In this document: in pieces, positions 11,804 through 22,051 of the stretch
How positions within the stretch are numbered: position 1 is the first letter of the stretch
How the letters are laid out: each line of letters opens with the position of its first letter
Assembly (NCBI RefSeq): GCF_019059575.1
Contig: NW_024881827.1
Coordinates: forward strand, 434,001-498,000
DNA: 64,000 nucleotides
Source: Amphibalanus amphitrite
Lineage: Eukaryota > Arthropoda > Thecostraca > Balanomorpha > Balanidae
Reading direction: 5' to 3'
Program-made: the position numbers and the translations under genes
Notes under the pieces: generated by a model
What the model was told of the DNA's origin: nothing
Database searches by the model: none
Seen by the model: only the letters and a program-made list of their open reading frames with translations

Positions 11804-13150
11804 CAGGGTGGAAAGTAATTACGCGAACATGTATTTTCTTACAATTTCGCCTGTCATTGGAGATTTTGCATGAGCGCGGGCTGTTATGGAACATGACTGG
11901 TCGTGTTTGTTGTCGCCTCATCTAACAAAAGTGACCTTACTTTGAAAAATGACTTGGAAGGTCTACAACACCTCTCGGCTTCGAGTGGTGCTGACGCCAT
12001 ACGCTGCTCAAGACCAAAATGGGCAAAGAGATCAATTTGAAGTTGCCAGGGAAAGCGTTTGTGATTATTTTGGCTGGATTGGTGCGGAAGGGACTCGGAA
12101 CGGTCTCGGCACCAGCATTACTCAATTACACGTTTGGTTGAAGCATAATAAAACTTAAGAGGACTTAAAAAGCAAAGCCGTTCGCGGCAGTAAAACCTCG
12201 GCGAATTCAGGCGCCGAATGGGCGGTCACCATTTCCGCGACCAAACGACAACAGTCGACCCGAAAACAGGCGAAATGGTTTACTTTGGCCGGGTACCCCA
12301 TCTAAGATATCACGATTCATACATAAATCCGTGAAAATTCGAAAATCAAGCCGTACAAACAATCGAGATGGCCAAAATTCATGAATTAACAGCAGGATTG
12401 TCAATTTAAGTTTTCTTAAGACCGCCAAACCTGAACAGAGGAGGACAGGCAGCTGGCTTTGTGGTTGGGTGAGACATCTTCGAAGCTATTTCATCCGTCA
12501 AACCTGCAGAACAACGCGTTGGGGGCTGCTGATGCGTCCGACATCCCGCCCGTCCCAACCTTCAAACATCCGGCAAAGGAACACACATCAGCGTGTTATG
12601 AGCGCCCGGATGGTGTCAGAATTGCATGTAGTGACCAACAAGGCCACAAAAAAATAAAGTATACAACTAGTGGAACATCCTTCCAGACGAGTCTCTTTAT
12701 CTAATCCATCAATGCACCAAAAGGGGCAAAATGATTGAGCGCACTTTTGTGCCCGACGCAAAGAAACTCTTCTTCATGATTGATAAAGTCCTTCCTCTCA
12801 CGGCCAAAAAGACGCAAGACTGGTGCTTTGAGAACCCGTTCTTCTTCTGGGCATATAATGGTCAATCAGACCTCAATTTGATCAAAAATATCCAGGCGAC
12901 TCTTCAGGAGAGCGTCTAAGAGCTGCTAGTAGCCACTAACATCGATTGCCTCACCAGACAGCTCCAGGAGGCGTGGACTAAGCTTTGGCCAACAGTGCTT
13001 GACATGCTCATGTCAATTATGCCTGAACGCCTTTGTCAGTGTATCGCACATAAATAGGAATATATGAAAAGATGAAATTTTCATGTCACCGCCGCTTTTT
13101 CCATTGCTATAAGACGAAAAAGTATGTTCGCGTAATTACTTTCCACCCTG
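11804..13150 (+). mobile_element. Tc1/mariner element with decayed transposase
   Basis: Perfect inverted repeats of 27 bp (starting CAGGGTGGAAAGTAATTACG) are flanked by TA (11802-11803 and 13151-13152). The length of 1347 bp is normal for a Tc1/mariner element. The right half encodes a recognisable but broken transposase end. Confidence 0.92.
12731..13065 (+). pseudogene. Tc1/mariner transposase C-terminal relic
   Basis: The frame contains LTAKKTQDW, matching the segment after the second catalytic aspartate in Tc1-like enzymes. It then has NGQSDLNLIKN, a decayed form of the SPDLNPIEN motif that holds the third acidic residue. A stop follows at 12917-12919. The same frame continues past it with a leucine-rich tail ending MPERLCQCIAHK, like the usual SMPRRL tail. 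The upstream N-terminal and first-aspartate regions (about 11950-12700) are scattered over frames. The enzyme normally cuts and joins transposon ends at TA; this copy cannot be functional. Confidence 0.75.
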
Positions 13151-13152
13151 TA

Positions 13153-13594
13153 ATGTGGCCGCCCGTCTCAGATACTCAGTTGGCCCTCCGGGCGGTCAAA
13201 TCCCAGGGGGTGCTTTTCTGTTTGATACTTTGGTTAACAAGCTGCTATGTTGGTTTTGCATTGTTTGTGGGGGTGCTTTGCGATATGAGGGGGTGCTCGT
13301 GCACCCTCAAACCCCCTTTCTCCACCCATGGCCATGCCTGACTGGCCTGCCTATTTACCTGGGCTGTCATGCTACGTCACCACTAGATCATCAATGCAGC
13401 ATAGCAGCCGGCTTTCGTGCTTCCACAGAGTGGCCCAATGCCAGCAGTGACCTGACACCCAGTCGGCCCGCTGCAGACCGGTGCAAGACGACACCCCGGA
13501 TCAACGGCCGTCCGACCGCCGGGCCCGTCGCGGCCTTGAGCTGACGCCACGCCGGATGAGTCACCCGGCCGCCCCCCGGTGCGGAGGACGGTCA
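13153..13594. other. Unassigned GC-rich flank
   Basis: Three overlapping frames on both strands and a repeated gggggtgcttt word. No domain, RNA or element border is supported. Confidence 0.35.
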
Positions 13595-13596
13595 AG

Positions 13597-14320
13597 TTTG
13601 TCCGCTGGCCTGCCCCAGCTTACAACTCACTGTCAACTACCATGTCATTACGTCGCTACTAATGACATGTCTGCTGGCCTGCCCCAGCATACCACTCACT
13701 GTCACCTACCATGTCATTACGTCGCTACTAATGACACGTCCGCTGGCTTGCCCCAGCATACCAATCACTGTCACCTACCATGTCATTACGTCGCTACTAA
13801 TGACACGTCCGCTGGCTTGCCCCAGCATACCACTCACTGTCACCTACCATGTCATTACGTCGCTACTAATGACACGTCCGCTGGCTTGCCCCAGCATACC
13901 ACTCACTGTCACCTACCATGTCATTACGTCGCTACTAATGACACGTCCGCTGGCTTGCCCCAGCATACCACTCACTGTCACCTACCATGTCATTACGTCG
14001 CTACTAATGACACGTCCGCTGGCTTGCCCCAGCATACCACTCACTGTCACCTACCATGTCACTATGTCCCTACCATGACATGTCAGCTGGCCCCTGCCCC
14101 CAGCACATAACTCAATGTCAACTACCATGTCATTACGTCGCTACTAATGACATGTCCGCTGGCTTGCCCAGCATACAACTCTGTCAACTACCACGCCATT
14201 ACGTCGCTGCCAATGGCATGTCCGTTGGCTTGCCCCAGCTTACAACTCACTGTCAACTACCATGTCATTACGTCGCTACCAATGACATGTCCCCGCTGGC
14301 ACTGTCCCAGCAGCTCCTTC
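13597..14320. repeat. 69-bp minisatellite, about 10 copies
   Basis: The word CATTACGTCGCTACTAATGA recurs every 69 bp (13646, 13715, 13784, 13853 and on). Copies to about 14050 are nearly identical; later ones vary in length. Because 69 is divisible by three, two frames stay open (209 and 138 codons) and give a 23-residue protein repeat. I read this as a satellite, not a gene: two frames are open at once and no start or splice context is seen. Confidence 0.93.
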
Positions 14321-14770
14321 TTGAGCACTGACCAGCGGCATGACGTTTAATTTCTGAGGACACCAGTACTTCTCATGCAGTGGCAGTGCTTACGTTTCCC
14401 TACCTCAGGTTGGATGCAGGTCAGCTTGTATGGTCGCGTGGGGGTGCATATTCTGCATTCACGAACCACAAACCCCCAGGTCATGTCCGAGCTTTCCCCC
14501 ATCTTACTGAGTTGTTACACTTCTTCTCAACAAGTTGAGGGTCAGGACCGTTGCCGAAGGCGACTATAAACCTCAGATCGCTGAGTTCCGCTCAATATAC
14601 TACATATGTACACTGGCTAAGCTTCGTCATAGCACCCTGTCGCCACTGCCAGCCAGCTTACCATCACCGTTACTATTCACCTCTAGTTTAACTCACTCTC
14701 AAGTATTATTATACTATTATCTATACTACTATACTACCACTATCTACCCCCAACAGTCGCCCCTCCACCT
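14321..14770. other. Unassigned spacer before the 70-bp satellite
   Basis: CTACTATA-type low-complexity sequence at about 14708-14745. No gene is supported. Confidence 0.35.
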
Positions 14771-14778
14771 CAATCGGG

Positions 14779-15345
14779 ATATCCCGTCACGCCGCTGCTG
14801 ACAACCACAATCTCGTCCGTCGCACGGACTACCCCACCCGCCATAGGTATATCCCGTCACGCCGCTGCTGACAACCACAATCTCGTCCGTCGCACGGACT
14901 ACCCCACCCGCCATAGGTATATCCCGTCACGCCGCTGCTGACAACCACTATCTCGTCCGTCGCACGGACCGCCTCGTCTGTCCTACATGCTGTGACGCCG
15001 AAGCTCACATCCACCTATCTCGCCCGTTGCACCGACTGTCACGTCGGTCACATATACTGTCACACCGCTGTGACTACCCGCCCATCACACGGACTGTTCG
15101 TCTGTCTATTACACCGTTACGCACCCGGCTGTCAATGTTATGCCGCCGCCTACCCGCCTTGCCTGTCACACACCATGTCACGCCGCCGCCGACGTACCAA
15201 ACCGTCACGCCCGCCCTGCTCGCCACCACCGCTGTCATGGCGCCGCCGACAGCCCACCGTCACACCAGACGCTGCTCGCCTGTTTGTCATGTGCCGCCCA
15301 CCACCTGGTCACCCAGCCGGCTGCCGCGTTATATAGGTATTTCTA
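14779..15345. repeat. 70-bp satellite (gtcacgccgctgctgaca), left block
   Basis: ATATCCCGTCACGCCGCTGC starts at 14779, 14849 and 14919, giving a 70-bp period. Diverged units with TGTCACGCCGCCG and CACGGACTG words go on to about 15345. The same satellite resumes at about 17600, beyond the hAT element and a GGAGCC microsatellite. Confidence 0.85.
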
Positions 15346-15461
15346 AGCCGGGCCGTCACCCGCCACCGCCTGAGGCTACCCGGCGTCCCAGGGAGTGCCG
15401 TTTTTTTTTTGCGTCGCGACGAGACTGCCAGTATTTTCAACAGTGCCCCTACCACCAGGGG

Positions 15462-15615
15462 TGCGGAGCCGGAGCCGGAGCCGCCGGAGCCGGCACATTT
15501 TTGCCCGGAGCCGGAGCCGGCGACGGAGCCGCCATGACATTTCACCCGCAGCCAGAGCCGGAGCCGGAGCCGATTTTTTTTTCTCTCCGAAGCCGGAGCC
15601 GGAGCTGAAGCTGTC
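15462..15615. repeat. (GGAGCC)n hexanucleotide repeat
   Basis: Interrupted GGAGCC units in three blocks separated by ATTTTTG / ATTTCACCC and T-run sequence. Frames on both strands read as GAGAGA / RSRSRS low complexity. Confidence 0.9.
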
Positions 15616-15755
15616 TGAAATTTCCACGGCTCCGCTTCCCTGCCTACCACGCACTGCTATTTCCACTCAAACTTCGCTAAACAGCTGGTCGATGATCCAT
15701 TAAGTGTTCTTGCCAGGAAAGATCTGCTCAAGCCTTTCTAACACTTACGTCAAAA

Positions 15756-17539
15756 CAGGGGCGGATCCAGGAAAACTCCAAGGGGAGGGTCATGAATCGA
15801 AGTGGTGCCCCTACCTATACCCAAAATTAAAAACTCAACGGATTTCGTCCACTTCATTTTAGTGGTGCCCCCATTTTCAGTTTTTTTCTTTTTATTTTTT
15901 ATTTTTAGTCAGTATCTTAACTCTTAGCCACAACCACATTTACCAATTGTAAGCAAGTATATATGAATGTGCTATGTGTATATATGTTGTGGACGCTGAG
16001 TAGTGAGTACTTAACAGTCCAACGTTATCAGGTAAGCAAATCGTTGTCAGTCCGACGAACTTGACCCTGGCGTCTAAAGGGTCTGTCCTTGACACTTCAG
16101 GCTTGTCAGGGGCACCAAAGTCCTTCCAGGAACACCACAAACCTGTCAGGGGCACCTACGGCCTTGTAGGGGCGCCACAGGCCAGCCAGGGGCACCACAG
16201 GCCTGCCAGGAAGCAGGGGCACCACAGGTCTAGCAAGTATACACGACAGGCCTGTCAGGGGCACAACGGGCCTGTTGGGCCCATGAGCACCCCTAGGGGC
16301 AGGGGCACCACAGTCCTTCCAGGGGCACCGCAGGCCTGTGAGGGGCCCCAGCGGCCTAGCAGGGGCACCAGTCAACACAGGCCTGCCAGGGGCACCACAG
16401 ACCTGCCAGGGGCACCACAGACCTGCCAGGGGCACCAGAGGCCTGCCAGGAGCACCACCGATCTCGCAGGGGTAACTTGGGCCTGTCAGGGCCCAGGGGC
16501 ACCACGGGCCTGTCGAGAGGCACTTCAGGCTTTTCAGGGGCACCATAGTCCTCTCCGGGCGCAGGGGTAGCAGGGGCACCAGAGGCCTGCCAGGGGCACT
16601 ACAGGCCTAGCAAGGGCACCACTGGTCTATCAGGGGTACCACGAGCCTGTCATAGCCAGGCATCTCAGGCTTGTCAAGGCCCAGGGGCACCACAGGTCTG
16701 TGAGGGGCACCAGCGACCTAGCAGGGGCACCAGTCAACACAGGTCTGCCAGGGGCGCCACAGACCTGCCAGGGGCACCACAGACCTGCCAGAGGCACCAG
16801 AGGTCTGCCAGGGGCACCACCGGCCTCGCAGGGGCACCTTGGGCCTGTCACGGGCACCACGGGCCTGCCGAGGGGCACTTCAGACTTTTCAGGGGCACCA
16901 GTCCTCTCCGGGCGCAGGGGTACCAGCGGCCTAGCAAGGGCACCAGAGGCCTGCCAGGGGCACAAGCGGCCTAGCAAGGGCACCACGGGCCTGTCAGGGG
17001 CACCTCAGGCTTGTCAGGGCCCAGGGACACCACAGTCCTTCCAAGGGCACCGCAAGCCTGTCAGGGGCACCAGAGGCCTGCCAGGGGCACCACAGGCCTA
17101 GCAAGGGCACCACTGGCCTGTCAGGGGCACCTCAGGCTTGTCAGGGCCCAGGGGCACCACAGTCCTTCCAGGGGCATTACAAGCCTGTCAGGGGCACCAG
17201 AGGCCTAGCAATGGCACCACAGGCCTACCATGGACACCACAGGCCTGCCAGGGGCACCACCGGCCTTGCAGGGGCGCCTCAGGCCTGTCAGGGGCACCAC
17301 GTGCCTGCCGGGGACACTTCAGGCTTGTCAGGGGCGTTACAGTCCTGTCAGGGCCCAGGGGCACCAGGCCCGTGGTGTCCCTGCTAGGCCTGTGGTGCCC
17401 CTGGCGGTCCTGTGGTGCCCCTGTCAGGACTGTGATTCCCCTGATAGGCCGGTGGTGCCCCTGGCAGGTCTTTGGGCCCCCGGGCCTCAAGGGGGGGGCC
17501 ATGACCCATGTGACCCCCCCCCCCTTGGATCCGCCCCTG
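15756..17539. mobile_element. hAT element with perfect 8-bp TSD and minisatellite payload
   Basis: The 14-bp inverted ends CAGGGGCGGATCCA are perfect and the 8-bp duplication CGTCAAAA (15748-15755 and 17540-17547) is perfect. From about 16080 to 17480 the body is a minisatellite of ggggcaccacaggcctgccag units. The last part (from about 17365) switches to the reverse complement. No transposase. A relic of the same family lies at 23341-23750. Confidence 0.95.
16080..17480. repeat. ggggcaccacaggcctgccag minisatellite (hAT payload)
   Basis: Units of about 20-24 bp dominated by CAGGGGCACC and AGGCCTG. Open frames up to 169 codons on both strands (GAPQACQGHHRPAR-type) are repeat translations. The array orientation flips near 17365. 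Confidence 0.9.
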
Positions 17540-17589
17540 CGTCAAAACGACTCGCTTTAACAAATAACACTAGTTATGACCTTTCCGAG

Positions 17590-19100
17590 CTCAGCTGATT
17601 TTTTCATGTCATACCAAACTGTCATGCCCGCCGCGCTCGTCACCACCACTATCACCGCCGGCCGTCTCGCCCGTTTGCCATTTCCCACCTACGCCTGGTC
17701 ACCCTGCCAGTCACCGCGGCGCCTTTCTGGACTGGACCGGGCTGTCCCCTGCCACCGCCGGCCGCACGTCTGTTTGCTAGCGTCCCCCCCTTAGCTGGTG
17801 AACTTCTCTCGCCGCGCTCCCCGCCGCGACCGGCTCCTCGGCCATCCTATCAGTATCGGGACGGTGGCTCCCAGCCGTAAGTCTGTTTACTTACGCCGCC
17901 CTCCTCACCAGCGCCCATTGTTTGCGCTCACCTGTCGCAGAACGCTGCGGCCATCGTTGTGTGGTGGTTAGTGTGATGGATCCGTTTGTGTGCCGTTAGG
18001 ACTATCGCCAGGGTGTCCCGGTTCGATCCCAGGAAGCGCCGGACCTTCGGGCTGCGGCAGGCTGTGTATCTTTAGCACAGGGGGCTACGCGCCTGTGCAT
18101 CGCGCCTTTGTTGCCACCTACCGCCGATGCGTCACGAGCCGTCACTCTGCTGTCGGTCATGCCCGTTCCACGGTCACCGCGTCTGTCATATGCTGCTGTC
18201 ACGCCACCCCCACCGGCCGACCTGTCATGTTCATCGCACGAGCTGCCTATCCGTCACATATCGCTTACACGCCGATACCGTCACGCCGTTGCCGACAACC
18301 TGGCATGTCATGGCTCGGACCTGGTCAGTCATGGTCTTGTCATACACCAACGCCACGCCGCGTCTGACATCACACCTAAATGGGCATCACGGTCAAGTCG
18401 CTGCGGGCCCCTACCTATATCGTTCCCGCCGCCCCGGCCGTCCTGTCCGTCACGAACCACCGTCACGCTACTTCTGACGTCTAAACTGACATGCCACCAC
18501 ACGGACTACCCGTCTGTCTTATACCGCTGTTACGCCGCTGCTGACAGTGACGCCTGACAGTCCACCAGCATGGCACCCCGTCTGTCATATACCGCTGTCG
18601 CGCCGCAGCGGACAAATCATCTATCATCCCCGCCGCACGGGCTGTCCGCCTGTCACGCACCACGGTCACGCCGCCGCTGACACTTCTGTCATGTCTAACG
18701 CACGGAGTGTTCGTCTGCCATATAGGTACTGCTATCATGCTGCTTCCGACCGTTCACGATCATGCTTCGCCCTAGCGCCCGGACCGACCCGTCTGCCATA
18801 TACCGCCGTCATGCCGACACTCCACCTATCCCGGCCGCCGCCCGGACCACCCCGTACGTCTTCACCGTTGCCACGCCGCCGCCAACGGCACACCTACCAT
18901 GGCAATCGCCAGGCCCACCCCATCTGTCATATACCACCGTCACACCGTTAGTACAAGCACTTCCATCATCTCCCGAGCCGGACAAATCATCTACCGAGTC
19001 TGTCACGCCGCCGCCGACAGACAATTCGTCATGCCGCCGCTCTAGCCGCCCCCCTGTCACACACCAATGTCACTCCCGCCGCTGACAGATCAACCGCCAT
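17590..19100. repeat. 70-bp satellite, right block, strongly diverged
   Basis: Repeated CCGTCTGTCATATACCGCTG and GTCACGCCGCCGCTGACA words at roughly 60-75 bp spacing. They match the left block at 14779-15345, so the satellite is interrupted by the hAT insertion and flanking sequence. The many 60-149 codon frames overlap on several strands and are not convincing. Confidence 0.75.
17957..18032 (+). other. tRNA-like segment (A- and B-box-like), possible SINE head
   Basis: GTGGTGGTTAGTGTG (17961-17975) resembles an A box, and GGTTCGATCCC (18020-18030) is a canonical B box. Spacing fits an internal RNA polymerase III promoter. I cannot fold an acceptor stem, so this is not a functional tRNA gene. 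A tRNA-derived SINE head or tRNA relic is the likelier reading. Confidence 0.45.
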
Positions 19101-19365
19101 GTCCGACGCCGACGACGGCCTGTGTGCCACGCCGTCCCCCACCCGCCGCCTGCTTACCCTGCCATCGGTACTCCGCGTCGTCTCCTGGTCCGGGCCGTCG
19201 CCTACCACCGCCTGCGGACAGCACTCGTTCCGCCGCGCCCGCCGCCGCGGCCGGCCTGATAACCCTTCTCGTCTCGGGCCGTCGCTCGTAGGTGCCTGTT
19301 TGCTCAGCGCCCTCCCCCCCCACCTCAGCGCTCATTGTACCGTGTTTGCTCGCCGCGGCTTCGTA

Positions 19366-19441
19366 TTGTGGTGGTTAGAGTGGGGAAACCGCCGGTGTGA
19401 CAATCCGGGCCAAATCGTCCGGTGACCCGGCTTGATTCCAG
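19366..19441 (+). other. Second tRNA-like segment
   Basis: TTGTGGTGGTTAGAGTGG (19366-19383) and GGCTTGATTCC (19429-19439) resemble A and B boxes with spacing like the segment at 17957. It lies just upstream of the recombinase relic. Confidence 0.4.
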
Positions 19442-19499
19442 GAATCGGCGGACTTGTGCGTACCGTTGCCGGCCCGTGAGGTGTCCGTCCCTACCAGGA

Positions 19500-20017
19500 A
19501 TAATTTTTTCCACCTGCTTCGGGGCTCTGCGCGGAAGCGATTACCTCGCTCCGGCCGCGCACTCCCACCACCACGGCGCACCTGTCAGTGGCGTCACATC
19601 TCGACCCACCGGGACCGGCTGGAGGTGCAGCTGCCCGCCTCCAAGAACGACCAGCTCTACACCGGCACGGTGGTCAGCCTCCCCAAGCTGGGCGGCCCAT
19701 GCTGCCCCGTCCGCGTCATGCGGCGCTACCGCCCGCCCCGGCCCGCCGCGCCTCCTGACCAGCCGGTCCTCGTCCGCAGCACCGGTGCCTACTGCACCCC
19801 GGGCTGGCTCAACGGGGTCCCCCGCCGCGCCGCGCTGACCGACACTGGCAAGATCACCACCCACAGCCTCCGCATCGGCTTCGCCACCGCCGCCGCCGCC
19901 GCCGGTGTGACGGAGAGCGTCCTCCAGGTGTCGGGCAGGTGGCGCGGCTCATCGTACCTCCGGTATGTCCGTGGTCCCCGACTGGCCGTTTGGGAGGCGT
20001 GCCGCGCCATAGTATAG
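19500..20017 (+). pseudogene. Tyrosine recombinase relic (DIRS/Crypton-like)
   Basis: Tyrosine recombinases cut and rejoin DNA through a tyrosine and an R-K-H-R set. The C-terminal part (frame of 19454-20017) shows SKNDQ for the catalytic-lysine strand and THSLRIGFATAAAAAG for the HxxR box. It ends with GRW followed by SSYLRYVR, whose second Tyr is the likely nucleophile. The first arginine region reads FGALRGSDYLAP in a different frame (19422-19838), so a frameshift separates the two halves at about 19555-19590. No reverse transcriptase, RNase H or gag is seen nearby. Crypton, DIRS/Ngaro or another eukaryotic recombinase family cannot be separated from this fragment. Confidence 0.75.
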
Positions 20018-20144
20018 CAATACATGTTGGGTCAACTTTGGCGTCTTTCAGAAGAGCCCAGGAAGGGGCCAGGGGTCGAGGCCAGCCAATGCCAAAACAC
20101 CGAACGTAGGTATAGCTCCGCCCGGACTCACTTAGCAACCTTAA
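19942..20144. repeat. Tandem duplication, copy 1 left part (interrupted)
   Basis: This piece plus 21308-21392 equals the unit at 21393-21680. It includes the last codons of the recombinase. Copy 1 was split at its TTAA by element C. Confidence 0.93.
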
Positions 20145-21307
20145 CCCGCGCCCCGTAGGGGGGGCCGAAACGGCCCCCCTGTCCTTTTCGGTCGATATCT
20201 CCTAAACGGCTGGAGATATCGCCACCAAATTTTCAGGACCCCTCCGGGCATCAATTTTACACATTGTGACTAAAAATTTTTCCAGAGGCTGTGATAGGTT
20301 GGCCACAAATGACGTCAGAGTGACGTCATGTTCTGTCCTTTTCGACCGAAAAAAGACCTTCGCGAGAAGACCTGTCAGGCCTACAGCTTTGAAGATACAG
20401 AAAAATGATCAAACCATAAAAGGTGTAGAATTGACAGGGCTACAAAACTGCAATCTTGGATTTTTGAAATTTTTGAGTTTTGATCCCCAAAAATCAAAAA
20501 AGCATTTTTTTGGATATATTAGCCAAAAAATCCAAAAAGTTTTTTGAGTTTCGAAAAAACCGGAATATATGTGATAGTACCTACCGTCTTCTATCTACAT
20601 ACCAAATTTCAGATCGATACCTCGTTTTTTGGCCAAGTTATAGCGAAAAAACTGTTCAAAAATGATGACGTCAAATTTGCAAACTCAATTTTTGGTAATT
20701 CTAGAACTCGTAGAGCAAAACAAAGACCACCATTAGACTCCCCGTGACGAGCTGCATCGAATGGATACCCATTTTATGCAAAAATATCAACTTTGAAATT
20801 TGACCTAATTTGACCTGACCTTGACCTGACCTTCACCAAAACGTGACCTAGGCTGGTCCCAAAGGCTGCCTAACCCACAAAATCGCATTTGTCATGTAAA
20901 ATGGATCATAAAACATGTATCACACGACACATTCATATTGTGACCCCCGGTGACCTGACCTCGCTGTGACCTGACCTGGTATCAGTGACCTCAGATAGCA
21001 AAGTATGTGTTTGACGAACAATATACCATCGATGGTTTTCAATAAATTACCAATTTACTCGATTTCACAGCACATTTCTTGAATTGCCTGTGAACGGTGA
21101 AGATCTGACCTTTGACCTGACCTGTGACGTCATCAGTTTGACCTAGGTCAATGAAATTTTGTCACAAGGTAGTTCCCGGGTAGGGCTATCAAACGCCGTT
21201 TGAATTTTGAAAATCGGCCGGTAACTTTCCGAGATCTTAGGGGGGGCCGAAACGGCCCCCCCTACGGGTGGTAGGGTCCGCCGGTAGCCCTACGGGGCGC
21301 GGGTTAA
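20141..21307. mobile_element. TTAA element C
   Basis: TTAA at 20141-20144 and 21304-21307; ends CCCGCGCCCCGTAGGG inverted. The modules are G-run / CCGAAACGG / C-run at both ends. The body has TGACCTGACC words, a GACGTCA pair near 20311-20329 and an AAAACCGGAATATATGTG motif (20557) shared with elements M and D. The empty site is present in the tandem copy at 21588-21591. Confidence 0.95.
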
Positions 21308-21392
21308 CGCTAAGCGTGTTTAATGCAGTGTGGTAACCGGCCTTTTGATACAACATGCAGTGATCGAAGAAAATCGATACAAAATCAAAACC

Positions 21393-21680
21393 GCGCGGCT
21401 CATCGTACCTCCGGTATGTCCGTGGTCCCCGACTGGCCGTTTGGGAGGCGTGCCGCGCCATAGTATAGCAATACATGTTGGGTCAACTTTGGCGTCTTTC
21501 AGAAGAGCCCAGGAAGGGGCCAGGGGTCGAGGCCAGCCAATGCCAAAACACCGAACGTATAGCTCCGCCCGGACTCACTTAGCAACCTTAACGCTAAGCG
21601 TGTTTAATGCAGTGTGGTAACCGGCCTTTTGATACAACATGCAGTGATCGAAGAAAATCGATACAAAATCAAAACCGTTT
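21393..21680. repeat. Tandem duplication, copy 2 (uninterrupted, ~288 bp)
   Basis: Near-identical to 19942-20144 joined to 21308-21392, apart from a 4-bp GGTA slip after GAACGTA. It keeps TTAA at 21588-21591 unoccupied. Confidence 0.93.
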
Positions 21681-22051
21681 GACCTCTTTCTGTCATTTCT
21701 TCACAGGTTGATGTGCAATGGAACAATCGATCATGCAGGTCATTCATTCAACCATTTTGGAAACTGTTTTCCTTTTTTATGCATTACGGTGTGTTTAATG
21801 CAGTAGCGAGCCTGTCTCAAATAGCCCCACCAACTTTCGACCTATATATTTTACGCCGCCAGAGTTAAACACAACAACTTTATTTGAAAATTTCACTGTC
21901 GTTGACTCGGAAATAGTCCTATATTATCATCCTGTGATTTTTAAAGCTTAGGGTCACATCATATTATGACAGCCCTAGCATCAAGTAATGCAATTTTTTT
22001 ACAGATCGAAATGCTATGTCCAACGAAAAATGAAAAATTTGATTATAAGGG
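21681..22051. other. Unassigned AT-rich spacer
   Basis: No gene or RNA is supported. GTGTTTAATGCAGT (about 21790) repeats a word from the preceding duplication. A CAAATAGCCCCAC word at 21818 recurs at 23294 beyond element D. Confidence 0.4.

Noticed and set aside
12207..12428. Minus-strand frame with FWPS-like motif as a second transposase
   Set aside because: It lies inside a plus-strand mariner element of normal length. The resemblance is short and the aspartate motif is not followed by the expected sequence.
13597..14320. CRISPR array
   Set aside because: The repeats are directly contiguous 69-bp units without unique spacers, in a eukaryotic context.
15462..15615. CRISPR-like or coding Gly/Ala-rich repeat
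   Set aside because: It is a plain GGAGCC microsatellite without spacers.
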